Both the position numbers and the translations under genes were made by a program. From the NCBI RefSeq assembly GCF_004564355.1, contig NZ_CP038266.1, forward strand, positions 3,472,001-3,536,000: a stretch of DNA of 64,000 bases, read 5' to 3'. This document shows positions 17,917 through 26,808 of this stretch, piece after piece. The notes under the pieces are model-generated. The model did not search any database. It had not been told where the DNA came from and saw only the letters and a program-made list of their open reading frames with translations. How positions within the stretch are numbered: position 1 is the stretch's first letter; each line of letters begins with the position of its first letter. The DNA comes from Microbacterium wangchenii (GTDB lineage Bacteria > Actinomycetota > Actinomycetes > Actinomycetales > Microbacteriaceae).

Positions 17917-18759
17917 TCAGCCGTTGCTGCCCTCCGGGATGTAGACGGGCGACCAGTTCTCGGTGAGGTGTCCGATGATGAGGGCGCCCGCGGGCACCCC
18001 GGTCGGGGCGTCCCGCAGCTTCGGATGATCCGTCGCCAACTCGGCGAGCACGGCGTCCCGCACCCGGACCACCTGGGCGGCGCGGTCGCTCCCGAGTTCG
18101 GCCAGCACGTCGTTCTGGATCTTCGCTACCCCTTCCCGCAGGAGCGGAGCCGCGTTGAGATACGCCATCGGAATGGCCATGTCCATCTCGTGACGGGCCT
18201 CGGCATCCCGATGGCGCGTGGCCACCACCCACACCAGCGTCGCGAAGGACACGACGGCACCCGCCAGGGCGCCCTCCACTCCGGGCAGGTCCCCGTTCGC
18301 CAGCGCGACGGTCGTCACCGCGAGGAGCACGGGGGTCGGTGCCAGGGCGCGCGGGAAGGCACGGCTCAGGGTGCGCGTGCGTGCGACGGCGAGAAGCAGA
18401 AGGTCCATCGCGGCCACCGCCAGGCCCAGCCAGCCGGAGACGCCCGTGTCGGTGGGAATGCGTTGCACGCCGAGGGCGGTGACGAGCGCGAAGGCCGCCG
18501 CCAGGAGCGTGAAGAACAACAGCCACCCCAGCCATCCGCGATGGGGATCGCGCGGACCGAACCGCTCGCGGAGGGCCCGGTTCACCTCCCGCCGCGCGGA
18601 CTCGGCCACGCCGCGCGCCGCGTGCCACGTGCGATCGGCCAGCCCCTCGCCGGCGACCCCGTCGATCGCGGCGCGCTCGACGTGCGCCGCGTTCAGGTGC
18701 CCGCGGACCACCTGCAGCGAGGCGATCCGGGTGTGGGTGATCAGCGCGTCATCGGACAT
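17917..18759 (-). CDS. Membrane protein of unknown function
   Basis: The protein is 280 residues from ATG 18759 with GAAGGAG five bases upstream. A soluble N-terminal part of about 90 residues (MSDDALITHTRIASLQVVRG) is followed by four hydrophobic segments at about residues 78-180, such as WLGWLLFFTLLAAAFALVT and GALAGAVVSFATLVWVVAT. A C-terminal soluble domain follows. I recognise no family. It is divergent from the ABC transporter genes at 18.9 kb. Confidence 0.65.
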   Translation of the reverse strand: MSDDALITHTRIASLQVVRGHLNAAHVERAAIDGVAGEGLADRTWHAARGVAESARREVNRALRERFGPRDPHRGWLGWLLFFTLLAAAFALVTALGVQRIPTDTGVSGWLGLAVAAMDLLLLAVARTRTLSRAFPRALAPTPVLLAVTTVALANGDLPGVEGALAGAVVSFATLVWVVATRHRDAEARHEMDMAIPMAYLNAAPLLREGVAKIQNDVLAELGSDRAAQVVRVRDAVLAELATDHPKLRDAPTGVPAGALIIGHLTENWSPVYIPEGSNG

Positions 18760-18861
18760 CGTGCTCCTTCGCCGGCCCCAGTGTGCCGGGCCGGCATCGC
18801 ATTCCGCAAATGCCGGTCCGGGGGGATGCCACCAACCCCGCACCGGCGTAGCGTCCCGCCC

Positions 18862-19779
18862 ATGGAAGCTGTCATCCGCACGCGCGGGCTGCAGAAGCGC
18901 TACGGACGCGTTCTGGCGCTCGATGGGCTCGACCTCGACGTGTCACCCGGCGAGATCCACGGGTTCCTCGGCCCGAACGGAGCGGGGAAGTCGACGACGA
19001 TCCGGATCCTCCTCGGCCTCGCACGCGCCGGCGGCGGCGAGGCGTCCGTCCTCGGAGGTCATCCGTGGCGCGATGCGGTCAGGCTGCATCGACGGATCGC
19101 CTCCGTCCCCGGCGACGTCAGCGTGTGGCCGAACCTCTCCGGCGGCGAAGCCATCGACCTCCTGTGCCGGCTTCGCGGGGGCGGGCGCTCCGCCGCCTAC
19201 CGCGACGAACGGGCGCGCCTCCAGGAGGCTTTCCAGTTCGATCCCCGCAAAAAGGGCCGTGCGTACTCCAAGGGCAACAGACAGAAGGTCGCCCTCATCG
19301 CCGCGTTCGCCGTTCCCGCCGACCTCTACATCCTCGATGAACCCACGAGCGGGCTCGACCCGCTGATGGAGATGGTGTTCCAGCGGGAGCTGATGCGCGT
19401 GCGGGAGGCGGGGAGTTCGGTGCTGCTGTCCAGCCACATCCTGTCCGAGGTCGAGCAGCTGTGCGACCGGGTGAGCATCATCCGCGCGGGCCGGGTGGTC
19501 GAAAGCGGCTCGCTCAGCCAGCTGCGCCACCTGACCCGCACGCAGGTCTCCTTCGCCGCGCCGGACCGTCGAGTACTGCCACCCCTGCCCGACGCCCACG
19601 ACCTGGAGGTGAGCCAGGGGCGCATGCGGTTCACCGTCGACAGCGATCGCGTGGTCGCGGTGCTTCCCGCCCTCGTCGACGCCGACGTCGCGGGGTTGCG
19701 CATCGAACCCGCCTCACTCGAGGAGCTTTTCCTCCGCCATTACGGCGACGACGTGGCCGGCGAGCAGGCGCCGTCGTGA
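18862..19779 (+). CDS. ABC exporter ATP-binding subunit (TetA/TipA-type drug export)
   Basis: The protein is 305 residues. Walker A is GPNGAGKST, Walker B is LYILDEPTSGLDP, and the switch histidine is in SSHILSEVEQL. The signature helix reads YSKGNRQKVAL rather than LSGGQ, a variant I associate with this drug-resistance subfamily. It energises the large permease encoded next, whose GTG overlaps this stop (GTGA). The substrate is unknown; the family exports antibiotics such as tetronasin. Confidence 0.9.
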   Translation: MEAVIRTRGLQKRYGRVLALDGLDLDVSPGEIHGFLGPNGAGKSTTIRILLGLARAGGGEASVLGGHPWRDAVRLHRRIASVPGDVSVWPNLSGGEAIDLLCRLRGGGRSAAYRDERARLQEAFQFDPRKKGRAYSKGNRQKVALIAAFAVPADLYILDEPTSGLDPLMEMVFQRELMRVREAGSSVLLSSHILSEVEQLCDRVSIIRAGRVVESGSLSQLRHLTRTQVSFAAPDRRVLPPLPDAHDLEVSQGRMRFTVDSDRVVAVLPALVDADVAGLRIEPASLEELFLRHYGDDVAGEQAPS

Positions 19780-21398
19780 CGCGATTCCTCCTGCTCCTGC
19801 GTCACCGCGCGCGGCGCGACGTCCTTCAGCTGGCGCTGTGGATCCTCGGCACGGTCGCGCTCGCGGCCGCCGCCTACACCGGTGTCCGCGAAACGTTCGG
19901 CACGGAGCAGGATCGCACCGCGTTGCTGGCTGCGGCGATCGCCAATCCCGTCATCCTCCTCTTCCGCGGACTGCCGTCCGGGTCGGAGGAGGGCGCGTTC
20001 ATCGCGTTCCTGATCCTGCCGTTCCTCGCCCTCCTGGCCGCGTTCATGAGCAGCTTCCTCGCGGTGCGCCACACGCGTGCCGACGAGGAGCTCGACCGAG
20101 CCGAGCTCGTCGCGGCCACTCCCGCCGGACGCGTCGTCCCCCTGGTCGCCACCCTGACGCACGGCGTACTGGCCAATGCGGTGCTCGCCCTCCTCGTTTC
20201 GGCGGCCCTTCTCATGCTGGGCCTGGGCAGGGGCGGGAGCATCCTCGCCGGCGCGGCCAGCGGCGTCACCGGCATCGTCTTCCTGGGCTTCGCACTGCTG
20301 GCGGCCCAACTCGTGCGCACCGCGCGCGCGGCGAACGCGGTCGCGGTCTGGGCGATCCTCCTCAGCTATCTGGCGTGTGGGATCGGCAACGCCCTCGGAA
20401 CCCCCCGCGCCGACCTGCAGGAGATGGAGAGTGCGCCACTGGCGTGGTTCTCGCCGTTCGGCTGGGCGGAGAACACGCGCCCGTTCGATGCGGACGATCC
20501 GCGCCCGCTCGTCCTGAGCGCCCTGCTGGCCTCCGTGTGCGCGGCTGCAGCCGGTCTCGTGCAGGCCCGCCGCGATCTCGGCGGCAGTCTGCTGCCCGAG
20601 CGCCTCGCTCGTTCCACGGCGACGCGCGCTCTCGCGGGCCCGTGGGGACTGAGCTGGCGGCTGTCGCGGGGCGCGATGCTGGGGTGGGCGGTCGCCGGGC
20701 TGCTCGTCGGGCTGCTGTCGACCCGGCTGTCCGACCTCATTTCACGGATCGGCGACACCATCCCGTCGGTGGAAGCCCTCCTCGCCGCGCTCGGGACGAA
20801 CGGAACGCTCGCGCAGGACACGGTGACGATCTTCTTCACGCTGACGGGCGTCCTGGCCGCGTGCGCCGGTGTGCAGACCGTCGTCCGCGCCCGCCAGGAG
20901 GAAGTGCGCGGCACGGCGGAGCCGGTGCGTGCCGCCGCCGTCGGTCCCGTGCGCTGGCTTGCGGGGTATCTCGTCATCGCGGGAGCGGCCATCCTGGCCA
21001 CCGTCGGCAGCGCGATCGGAGGAGCGATCCTCGGCCTGGCGTCGCTGGAGGACCCGGATTGGTCCTTGGCGGAGGTGGCCCTGACCGCCGGCCTCGGTCA
21101 GGTGGCCGCGGCGGCGGTCTTCGGGGCGGCAGCCGCAGTCGTCTTCGTCGTCGCCCCGCGGCTGAGCATCGCCGTGGGCTGGACGCTCATCGCGCTCGCG
21201 ACCGTCGTCGGCCTGTTCGGGCCGCTCCTGGGCTTTCCCGACGCCGTCGTGAACCTGTCGCCGATCGCCATCACCCCGGTCGTGGCCGGCAGCGACGTCG
21301 ACCCGCGCGGGCTGTGGTGGCTCGTCACGGCGGCCGTCGCCGGCACCGCCCTGGCCCTCGCCCTCATGCGCGGGCGGCAACTGGCACCCGCCGAGTGA
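19776..21398 (+). CDS. ABC exporter permease (large ABC-2-like, tetronasin-type)
   Basis: The protein is 540 residues from the overlapping GTG. It has about twelve hydrophobic segments in two similar halves, each opening with a short basic N-terminus and carrying an RADEELDRAELVAATPAGR or RARQEEVRGTAEPVRAAAVG motif. Those motifs are the coupling segments of this family of double-length ABC-2 permeases. It works with the ATPase encoded just upstream. The stop is followed by a short GC hairpin before the convergent NUDIX gene. Confidence 0.88.
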   Translation: MTRFLLLLRHRARRDVLQLALWILGTVALAAAAYTGVRETFGTEQDRTALLAAAIANPVILLFRGLPSGSEEGAFIAFLILPFLALLAAFMSSFLAVRHTRADEELDRAELVAATPAGRVVPLVATLTHGVLANAVLALLVSAALLMLGLGRGGSILAGAASGVTGIVFLGFALLAAQLVRTARAANAVAVWAILLSYLACGIGNALGTPRADLQEMESAPLAWFSPFGWAENTRPFDADDPRPLVLSALLASVCAAAAGLVQARRDLGGSLLPERLARSTATRALAGPWGLSWRLSRGAMLGWAVAGLLVGLLSTRLSDLISRIGDTIPSVEALLAALGTNGTLAQDTVTIFFTLTGVLAACAGVQTVVRARQEEVRGTAEPVRAAAVGPVRWLAGYLVIAGAAILATVGSAIGGAILGLASLEDPDWSLAEVALTAGLGQVAAAAVFGAAAAVVFVVAPRLSIAVGWTLIALATVVGLFGPLLGFPDAVVNLSPIAITPVVAGSDVDPRGLWWLVTAAVAGTALALALMRGRQLAPAE

Positions 21399-21423
21399 GG
21401 CCCCCGCCCGTCGCGCGGCGGGG

Positions 21424-21906
21424 TCAGATCTCCGCGAGGTGTGCGAGGAGGGCGTCGAGCGCGGGGCGCTGACCCTTCACGAGGCGCTCGCGTGCCTCGT
21501 CGGGCGTGCACCATTCGATGCGGTCGACCTCGGGAAAGCGCGCCGTCCTCCCCGAGCGGGGCGGCCACTCCAGGTCGAACTCGCCGAAGTCGAGCTCGTC
21601 GGCGGCCGGGTCGAATCCGTCACCGTCGGCGACGAACACCACGATCTTCTTACCCGACGAATACGCGAAGGTGCCGAGCGCCGCGTACTCGGCGTCGGGC
21701 GGATCGACCCCGAGCTCCTCGCGGAACTCGCGGCGTGCCGCATCCAGTGCGCCCTCGGCGTCGATGTCGTACTCGCCCTTGGGGATCGACCACGCTCCGG
21801 CGTCCTTGGACGCCCAGTACGGCCCGCCCATGTGCGCCAGGAGCACCCGCACCACGCCCTCGCCGCTCAGGCGGTAGAGCAGGATGCCGGCGCTCCTGGC
21901 CGCCAT
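21424..21906 (-). CDS. NUDIX hydrolase
   Basis: The protein is 160 residues. It hydrolyses a nucleoside-diphosphate-linked substrate. The NUDIX box is recognisable as GALDAARREFREELGVDP, with REFREELG giving the metal-binding glutamates, after the typical GAWSIPKGEYD lead-in. Its start MAARSAGILLYRLSGEGVVR resembles NUDIX proteins that act on dinucleotide polyphosphates. The substrate is not determined. It follows the aldo/keto reductase gene by one base, so the two are co-transcribed. Confidence 0.88.
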   Translation of the reverse strand: MAARSAGILLYRLSGEGVVRVLLAHMGGPYWASKDAGAWSIPKGEYDIDAEGALDAARREFREELGVDPPDAEYAALGTFAYSSGKKIVVFVADGDGFDPAADELDFGEFDLEWPPRSGRTARFPEVDRIEWCTPDEARERLVKGQRPALDALLAHLAEI

Positions 21907-21907
21907 G

Positions 21908-22921
21908 TCAGGTCAGCCGGCGCTTCGGCGAGACGGTGTAGGTGTCGTCCGCGTCGCGGTTGACGGTGTCGCCGAGGGCCTCGTCGATCGCGGCGAGCGT
22001 GTCGGCGTCGAGCGTGACGCCCGAGGCCTTGACGGTGTCGGCGAGCTGCTCGGGCCGGGATGCCCCGACCAGTGCCGCGGCGACGTTGGGGTTCTGCAGC
22101 ACCCACGCGATCGCCATCTGCGGCATCGTGAGCCCCGCCTGCTGGGCGATGGGCTTCAGGCGCTGGACGGCGGTGAGCACCTCGTCGCGCAGGAAGCTCT
22201 TGATGAAGGTCGCGCCGCTCTTCTCGTCCGTGGCGCGGGAGCCCTCGGGCACCGGCTGGCCGGGCAGGTACTTGCCGCTGAGCACGCCCTGCGCCATCGG
22301 CGACCAGACGATCTGCGAGATGCCGAGCTCTTCGCTGGCCGGGACGACCTTGCCCTCGATGACGCGCCACAGCATGGAGTACTGCGGCTGGTTGGAGATG
22401 AGCTGGATGCCGAGGTCCTCCGCGAGCGCGTGACCTGCGCGCAGCTGCTCGGCGGTCCACTCGGAGACCCCGATGTAGAGCGCCTTGCCCTGGCGGACGA
22501 GGTCGGCGAAGGCCTGGAAGGTCTCCTCCAGCGGCGTCTCGTAGTCGAAACGGTGGGCCTGGTAGAGGTCGACGTAGTCGGTGCCGAGGCGCGTGAGCGA
22601 TCCGTGGATCGACTCGAAGATGTGCTTGCGGCTGAGCCCGGTGTCGTTGGGTCCCTTGGGGCCGGTGGGGAAGTACACCTTCGTGAAGATCTCGAGCGAC
22701 TCGCGTCGCTGCCCCTGCAGGGCCTTCCCGAGGATGACCTCGGCGGCGGTGTTGGCGTACGTGTCGGCGGTGTCGAACGTCGTGATGCCGGCATCCAGCG
22801 CGGCGTGCACGGTCTTCACAGCCGCGTCATCCTCGACCTGCGACGCGTGCGTCACCCAGTTCCCGTACGTGATCTCCGAGATCTTCAGACCGCTGTTTCC
22901 GAGGTACCGATAGTTCACCAT
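21908..22921 (-). CDS. Aldo/keto reductase
   Basis: The protein is 337 residues with an NADPH-binding TIM barrel. The catalytic tetrad is Asp50, Tyr55, Lys81 and His122, seen in TTFDTADTYANTAAE, IFTKVYF and LYQAHRFD. The length and MVNYRYLGNSGLKISEITYG start match the group related to the potassium-channel beta subunit and YghZ. It would reduce aldehydes such as methylglyoxal. It precedes the NUDIX gene on the same strand. Confidence 0.9.
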   Translation of the reverse strand: MVNYRYLGNSGLKISEITYGNWVTHASQVEDDAAVKTVHAALDAGITTFDTADTYANTAAEVILGKALQGQRRESLEIFTKVYFPTGPKGPNDTGLSRKHIFESIHGSLTRLGTDYVDLYQAHRFDYETPLEETFQAFADLVRQGKALYIGVSEWTAEQLRAGHALAEDLGIQLISNQPQYSMLWRVIEGKVVPASEELGISQIVWSPMAQGVLSGKYLPGQPVPEGSRATDEKSGATFIKSFLRDEVLTAVQRLKPIAQQAGLTMPQMAIAWVLQNPNVAAALVGASRPEQLADTVKASGVTLDADTLAAIDEALGDTVNRDADDTYTVSPKRRLT

Positions 22922-22962
22922 CCCCCTACGGTATCCGCGTCGCGCCCGTGCCCGGCCCGTGC

Positions 22963-23592
22963 TCAGCGACCCAGCAGGCCGAGCTCCATCGCCCTCGTGA
23001 CCGCTCGGGTGCGGTCATCCACCTCCAGCTTCGCGAACACGTGCAGAAGATGCGTCTTGACCGTGGCCTCACCGACGTGCAGCCGGGAACCGATGGCGCG
23101 GTTGCTCAAGCCGGCGGCCACCAGGCTCAGGACCTCCCGCTCCCGCGGGGTCAGCACAGGAGCGGGCGGCCGCGGATGCGAGGCCTGACGAACCAGCACG
23201 CGCGCGACGCTGGGGGCGAGGGCCACCTCCCCCGCCGCGACGGCACGGATCCCCGCGAGCAGTTCGTCCTCCGGCGCGGCCTTGAGGAGGTAGCCGCTGG
23301 CACCGGCGCCGATGGCCCGCAGAATGGCGTCGTCGGTCTCGTAGGTGGTGAGGATGACCACACGGACCTCGGGAGCGACGGCGAGGATGCGGCCGGTGGC
23401 CTCGTCGCCGTCCATCCCCGGCATGCGCAGGTCCATCAGCACGACATCGGGTGGCGCCGCTTCGACCGCCGCGACCGCATCCTCCCCCGTGGCCGCCGTG
23501 CCCACGACCTGGAGGTCGGGGGCGGCATCGACGAGACCCCCCAGCCCCGTGCGCACGATGGGGTGGTCGTCGACGATGAGGACCCGGATCAT
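22963..23592 (-). CDS. Response regulator, NarL/LuxR type
   Basis: The protein is 209 residues. The receiver domain (1 to about 120) has the acidic pair in VLIVDDHPIVR, the phospho-acceptor Asp54 in VVLMDLRMPGMDG, the switch Thr in ILTTYE and the Lys in YLLKAAP. The LuxR helix-turn-helix is at 145-205 (LTPREREVLSLVAAGLSNRA). It pairs with the kinase whose stop overlaps its start by four bases. The likely target is the permease/ATPase pair of the same operon. Confidence 0.93.
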   Translation of the reverse strand: MIRVLIVDDHPIVRTGLGGLVDAAPDLQVVGTAATGEDAVAAVEAAPPDVVLMDLRMPGMDGDEATGRILAVAPEVRVVILTTYETDDAILRAIGAGASGYLLKAAPEDELLAGIRAVAAGEVALAPSVARVLVRQASHPRPPAPVLTPREREVLSLVAAGLSNRAIGSRLHVGEATVKTHLLHVFAKLEVDDRTRAVTRAMELGLLGR

Positions 23593-24770
23593 GCGGATGC
23601 TCCCGCCGGGACGCGGGCGAGGAGGGTGGTCGCACCCGGGGTGCCGTCCACCACGAGGTCGCCCCCGAGGAGGCCGACCCTGGCACGGAGGCCGCTGAGC
23701 CCGAACCCCGCCGACGGCGCGTCAGGGTCGAAACCGCGCCCGTCATCGCGCACGCGGAGCTCGGCCCATCCCTCCCCAGCCCGCAGGCTCAACCGCACGC
23801 TGCGCGCACCCGCGTGGGCGCGCACGTTCGCGAGGGCCTCCTGCGCGCACCTCAGCAGCGCGACCTCGCTCTCGCGGTCCAACGGGATCGCGACGGCCGC
23901 GTCCACATCGACGTGCGTGCCCGTCTCCCGCGCGAACCGGTCGGCCAGGGCCTGCAGCGCGTCGATCACGCCCCCGCCGCGCAACTCGATCGGGGCGTTG
24001 CCGGCCACGAGGGCCCGCGTCTCGGCGAGCGCGCTGCGCGCGGACTCCTCCAGCAGCGCCAGCGTGTCGTCGACCGCCCCGCCGCCGGCCGCCTCGCGGC
24101 GAGCGCGCTGCGCGAGCAGCACCGTGCCCGCCAGTGACTGCGCGATCGTGTCGTGAAGTTCGCGCGAGAGACGCTCGCGTTCGGAGGTGACGCCCGCGTG
24201 ACGGTGCAGCGCCGCCACCTCGTCCTGGGCGGCCGTCAGCTCCGCCAGCAGACGTTCGCGCTCTTCGGCGTACTGGTAGATGTTCGTGATCCACAGCCCC
24301 AGCACGACGCTGACGCCGAACGAGATCGCCTGCGTCAGTGCGGCGTCCGCCGCCCATTCCGGGTCGGACCCCATGCTCACGGCGAAGCCGGCGAACACGA
24401 CGACCGCGGCGACGGCGGAGGTGATGACGGCCGCGGGGATCGTGGCGGTGAGGACCCAGATCAGCGGATACATCCAGAACTGGAAGAGCGCGTTGCCGGC
24501 CTCCACCGCCGTGAGGGCGCCCGCCGCCGTCACCGTGACGACGACCGACGCCCATGCCCGCGCTGATCCCTCCGCCGCCGGCCGTGTGACGAGGGCGAAG
24601 AAGAGGACGTACGCGATGACCCCGGCCACCACGAGCGCGACGTCCAGCGCCGACCCGGCTCCCGACGCGAACTCGATCGCGGTGACCACGCAGCACGCCA
24701 GCGCGACGGCGACCAGCGCGACGGCCCACCACCGGGAGGGGACCGCGCGCCGGTCGCTGACCTGGTTCAT
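23589..24770 (-). CDS. Sensor histidine kinase (NarL/DesK class)
   Basis: The protein is 393 residues. Six hydrophobic segments fill about residues 15-165. They are followed by a coiled linker (YAEERERLLAELTAAQDEVA) and the HisKA_3 phospho-acceptor His206 in LSRELHDTIAQSLAGTVLL. The ATPase N-box and G-box are in EALANVRAHA, RDDGRGFDP and GFGLSGLRARVGLLGG. There is no large extracellular domain, so it probably senses membrane state or a membrane-borne drug. It lies directly between an ABC permease and the response regulator. Confidence 0.93.
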   Translation of the reverse strand: MNQVSDRRAVPSRWWAVALVAVALACCVVTAIEFASGAGSALDVALVVAGVIAYVLFFALVTRPAAEGSARAWASVVVTVTAAGALTAVEAGNALFQFWMYPLIWVLTATIPAAVITSAVAAVVVFAGFAVSMGSDPEWAADAALTQAISFGVSVVLGLWITNIYQYAEERERLLAELTAAQDEVAALHRHAGVTSERERLSRELHDTIAQSLAGTVLLAQRARREAAGGGAVDDTLALLEESARSALAETRALVAGNAPIELRGGGVIDALQALADRFARETGTHVDVDAAVAIPLDRESEVALLRCAQEALANVRAHAGARSVRLSLRAGEGWAELRVRDDGRGFDPDAPSAGFGLSGLRARVGLLGGDLVVDGTPGATTLLARVPAGASA

Positions 24771-25634
24771 TCAGCCATCCTTGCGGATCCAGCGGAATGT
24801 CGCCCGTACGACGATGAGCCCCCCGACCAGCCACGCGAGCGTCACCAGGAGCGTGAGGCCGTGCTCCCACGACCCCGTCGCCTCCGCGGTGGCGAAGGCC
24901 TCGGGGAGGAACACCGATCGCATACCCTGGGCGAGCCACTTCAGCGGGAAGACGCTCGCGATGTTCTGCAGCCATTCGGGGAGCACCGAGAACTGGATGA
25001 ACACCCCGGAGATGAACTGCAGCACCAGCACGATCGGGATGACCACGGCCGTCGCGCTCCGCCCGCTGCGCGGGATCGCACTCAGGCCGATGCCGAGGAT
25101 CGCGCACGTGGTCACACCGAGCAGGAACACCCACGCGAACGTCGCCCAGCGCTCGGGCTCGGTGGGCAGGTCGACCCCGAAGGCCAGCACGGCGACCGCG
25201 ATCAGGAGCGCCGCCTGCAGCGCACCGGTCACCAGCACCTGGCCGAGCTTGCCGATGAAGTAGGAGATGGGCGACAGTGGCGTCCCGCCCAGGCGCTTGA
25301 GGGTTCCGTCGCTGCGTTCCATCGCGATGTCGATGGCGAGGTTCTGGGTGCCCGACAACAGCAGTCCCGCGGCGAGCATGCCCGGCAGGTAGTACGCCGC
25401 CGACGACACCTCGTCTCCCGGAGGGCCGAAGGTGTCGGAGCTGAACGCCACGGCGAAGATGAGCAGGAACAGCACCGGGAACAGGAAGGTGAAGAACACC
25501 GAGTCGCCCTGACGGAAGTACGAGCGCACTTCGAACCCGATGCGAGACAGGCCCCGTCGCAGCAGGCGCCGGCCACCACGCGGGGTGGCGGGGCGGCTCA
25601 CGGCCGGGGCGGCGGTGGGAAGCGTGGCGGTCAT
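24771..25634 (-). CDS. ABC-2 type exporter permease (pair 1)
   Basis: The protein is 287 residues with six membrane segments in its second part. It has an ABC-2 signature around SAAYYLPGMLAAGLLLSG and IGLSAIPRSGRSATAVVIPI. It ends in a short basic tail, TFRWIRKDG. It follows its ATPase with a four-base overlap, and the kinase gene starts right at its stop. It is strikingly similar to the permease at 30692-31528. A function in export of a hydrophobic or antimicrobial compound is inferred from the two-component neighbours. Confidence 0.9.
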   Translation of the reverse strand: MTATLPTAAPAVSRPATPRGGRRLLRRGLSRIGFEVRSYFRQGDSVFFTFLFPVLFLLIFAVAFSSDTFGPPGDEVSSAAYYLPGMLAAGLLLSGTQNLAIDIAMERSDGTLKRLGGTPLSPISYFIGKLGQVLVTGALQAALLIAVAVLAFGVDLPTEPERWATFAWVFLLGVTTCAILGIGLSAIPRSGRSATAVVIPIVLVLQFISGVFIQFSVLPEWLQNIASVFPLKWLAQGMRSVFLPEAFATAEATGSWEHGLTLLVTLAWLVGGLIVVRATFRWIRKDG

Positions 25635-26506
25635 GCGCTCACTCCTTCGGTCTGGATGGATGCGGAGGGCTTGAGGAAGGACAGGTAGATGTCTTCCAGG
25701 CTCGGCCGGACGACTTCGAGGGAGGCGGGTTCGCCGGCCTCGGCGGCGAACAGCCGCGCGACCAGTTCTGCGGGCTGCTCGGTGCGCTCTTCGCGCAGCC
25801 GCCCGCCGTCGTGCCAGCGCACGACCGGAACGCGTGACTGGGGGCCGCCGAGGCTGTCGATCGGTCCGAGCGAGGCCAGCTCGCCCCCGACCAGGATGGC
25901 CGCGCGCTGGGACAGCTCCGCGGCCTCGTCGAGGTAGTGCGTCGTGAGGAGGATCGTGGTGCCCTCCCCCTGCAGACCGCGGATGAGGTCCCAGAACTGC
26001 CGCCGCGCCTCCGGATCGAACCCGGTCGTCGGCTCGTCCAGGAAGAGCAGCTCCGGACGTCCGATGATGCCGAGGGCGACGTCGACCCGCCGCCGCTGCC
26101 CTCCGGACAGGCGACGCACGGGCGTCTTCGCCTTGTCGGCGAGACCGACCGCGCCGATCACTTCGTCGACGTCGCGTGCACGCGGGTAGAAGCCGGCGAA
26201 GTGCGTGAGGAGCTCACGCACGGACGCACTGGGGGCCTCGCCGGTGTTCTGCAGCACGATACCCAGCCGGGCCCGCCACTCCAGCGTCGCGCGATGGGGG
26301 TCGGTGCCCAGCACCGATACGCGACCGCGGCTGCGGTCGCGGTATCCCTCGAGAATCTCGATGGCCGTGCTTTTGCCGGCCCCGTTGGGCCCGAGCAGCG
26401 CGAAGGTCTCGCCCTGCCGGATGTCGAAACTCACGCCGCGGAGGGCGTGGAAGCCGCCGCGGTAGGTCTTGTGCAGGTTCTCCACCTGCACCACTGGATC
26501 TGTCAT
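25631..26506 (-). CDS. ABC exporter ATP-binding subunit (pair 1)
   Basis: The protein is 291 residues from ATG 26506. Walker A is GPNGAGKST, the Q-loop VLQNTGEAP, the signature LSGGQRRRVDVAL, Walker B LLFLDEPTTGFDP, and the switch TTHYLDEAAEL. A C-terminal domain of about 80 residues, typical of drug-export ATPases, ends SLEDIYLSFL. It is the first gene of ATPase-permease-kinase-regulator. A close paralogue lies at 31525-32394. Confidence 0.93.
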   Translation of the reverse strand: MTDPVVQVENLHKTYRGGFHALRGVSFDIRQGETFALLGPNGAGKSTAIEILEGYRDRSRGRVSVLGTDPHRATLEWRARLGIVLQNTGEAPSASVRELLTHFAGFYPRARDVDEVIGAVGLADKAKTPVRRLSGGQRRRVDVALGIIGRPELLFLDEPTTGFDPEARRQFWDLIRGLQGEGTTILLTTHYLDEAAELSQRAAILVGGELASLGPIDSLGGPQSRVPVVRWHDGGRLREERTEQPAELVARLFAAEAGEPASLEVVRPSLEDIYLSFLKPSASIQTEGVSA

Positions 26507-26673
26507 GGCCCCAGGCTCTCGCCCGGGGGCATCCCGCCGCGACGACCGTCCGGTGGGTTTCCCGTCTCCACCGACCGGTGGATGAGCGGGCCCGTCAGGC
26601 CGGGCGGGGATCGGCCTCGTCGTCACGGCGGGCCCCGCGGGACGTCCACCGCCGATCAGCTGTCCGCCTGAAA

Positions 26674-26754
26674 CCGAACTCCTCAAAACCGGCACCGACA
26701 TGCCCGCGAAAGCCGGCTCCAACCGATTCCCGTAGCGAGAATTGCGGAGTTCGG
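26674..26754. repeat. Palindromic element family A, copy 3
   Basis: An 81-bp element with CCGAACTCCTC at 26674-26684 and a near-matching GCGGAGTTCGG at its far end (26744-26754). The first 18 bases match the 4.87 kb copy nearly perfectly; the centre has diverged. It lies in the 302-base gap 26507-26808, between the promoter side of the ATPase gene and the end of the heterodimeric exporter. I see no other feature in that gap apart from the presumed promoter of the ABC/two-component operon. Confidence 0.75.
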
Positions 26755-26808
26755 GCTGCGGCCCGCGCGCCCGGACCCGCCCTAAACCCGCGGCCGGCAC
26801 GCCGGATT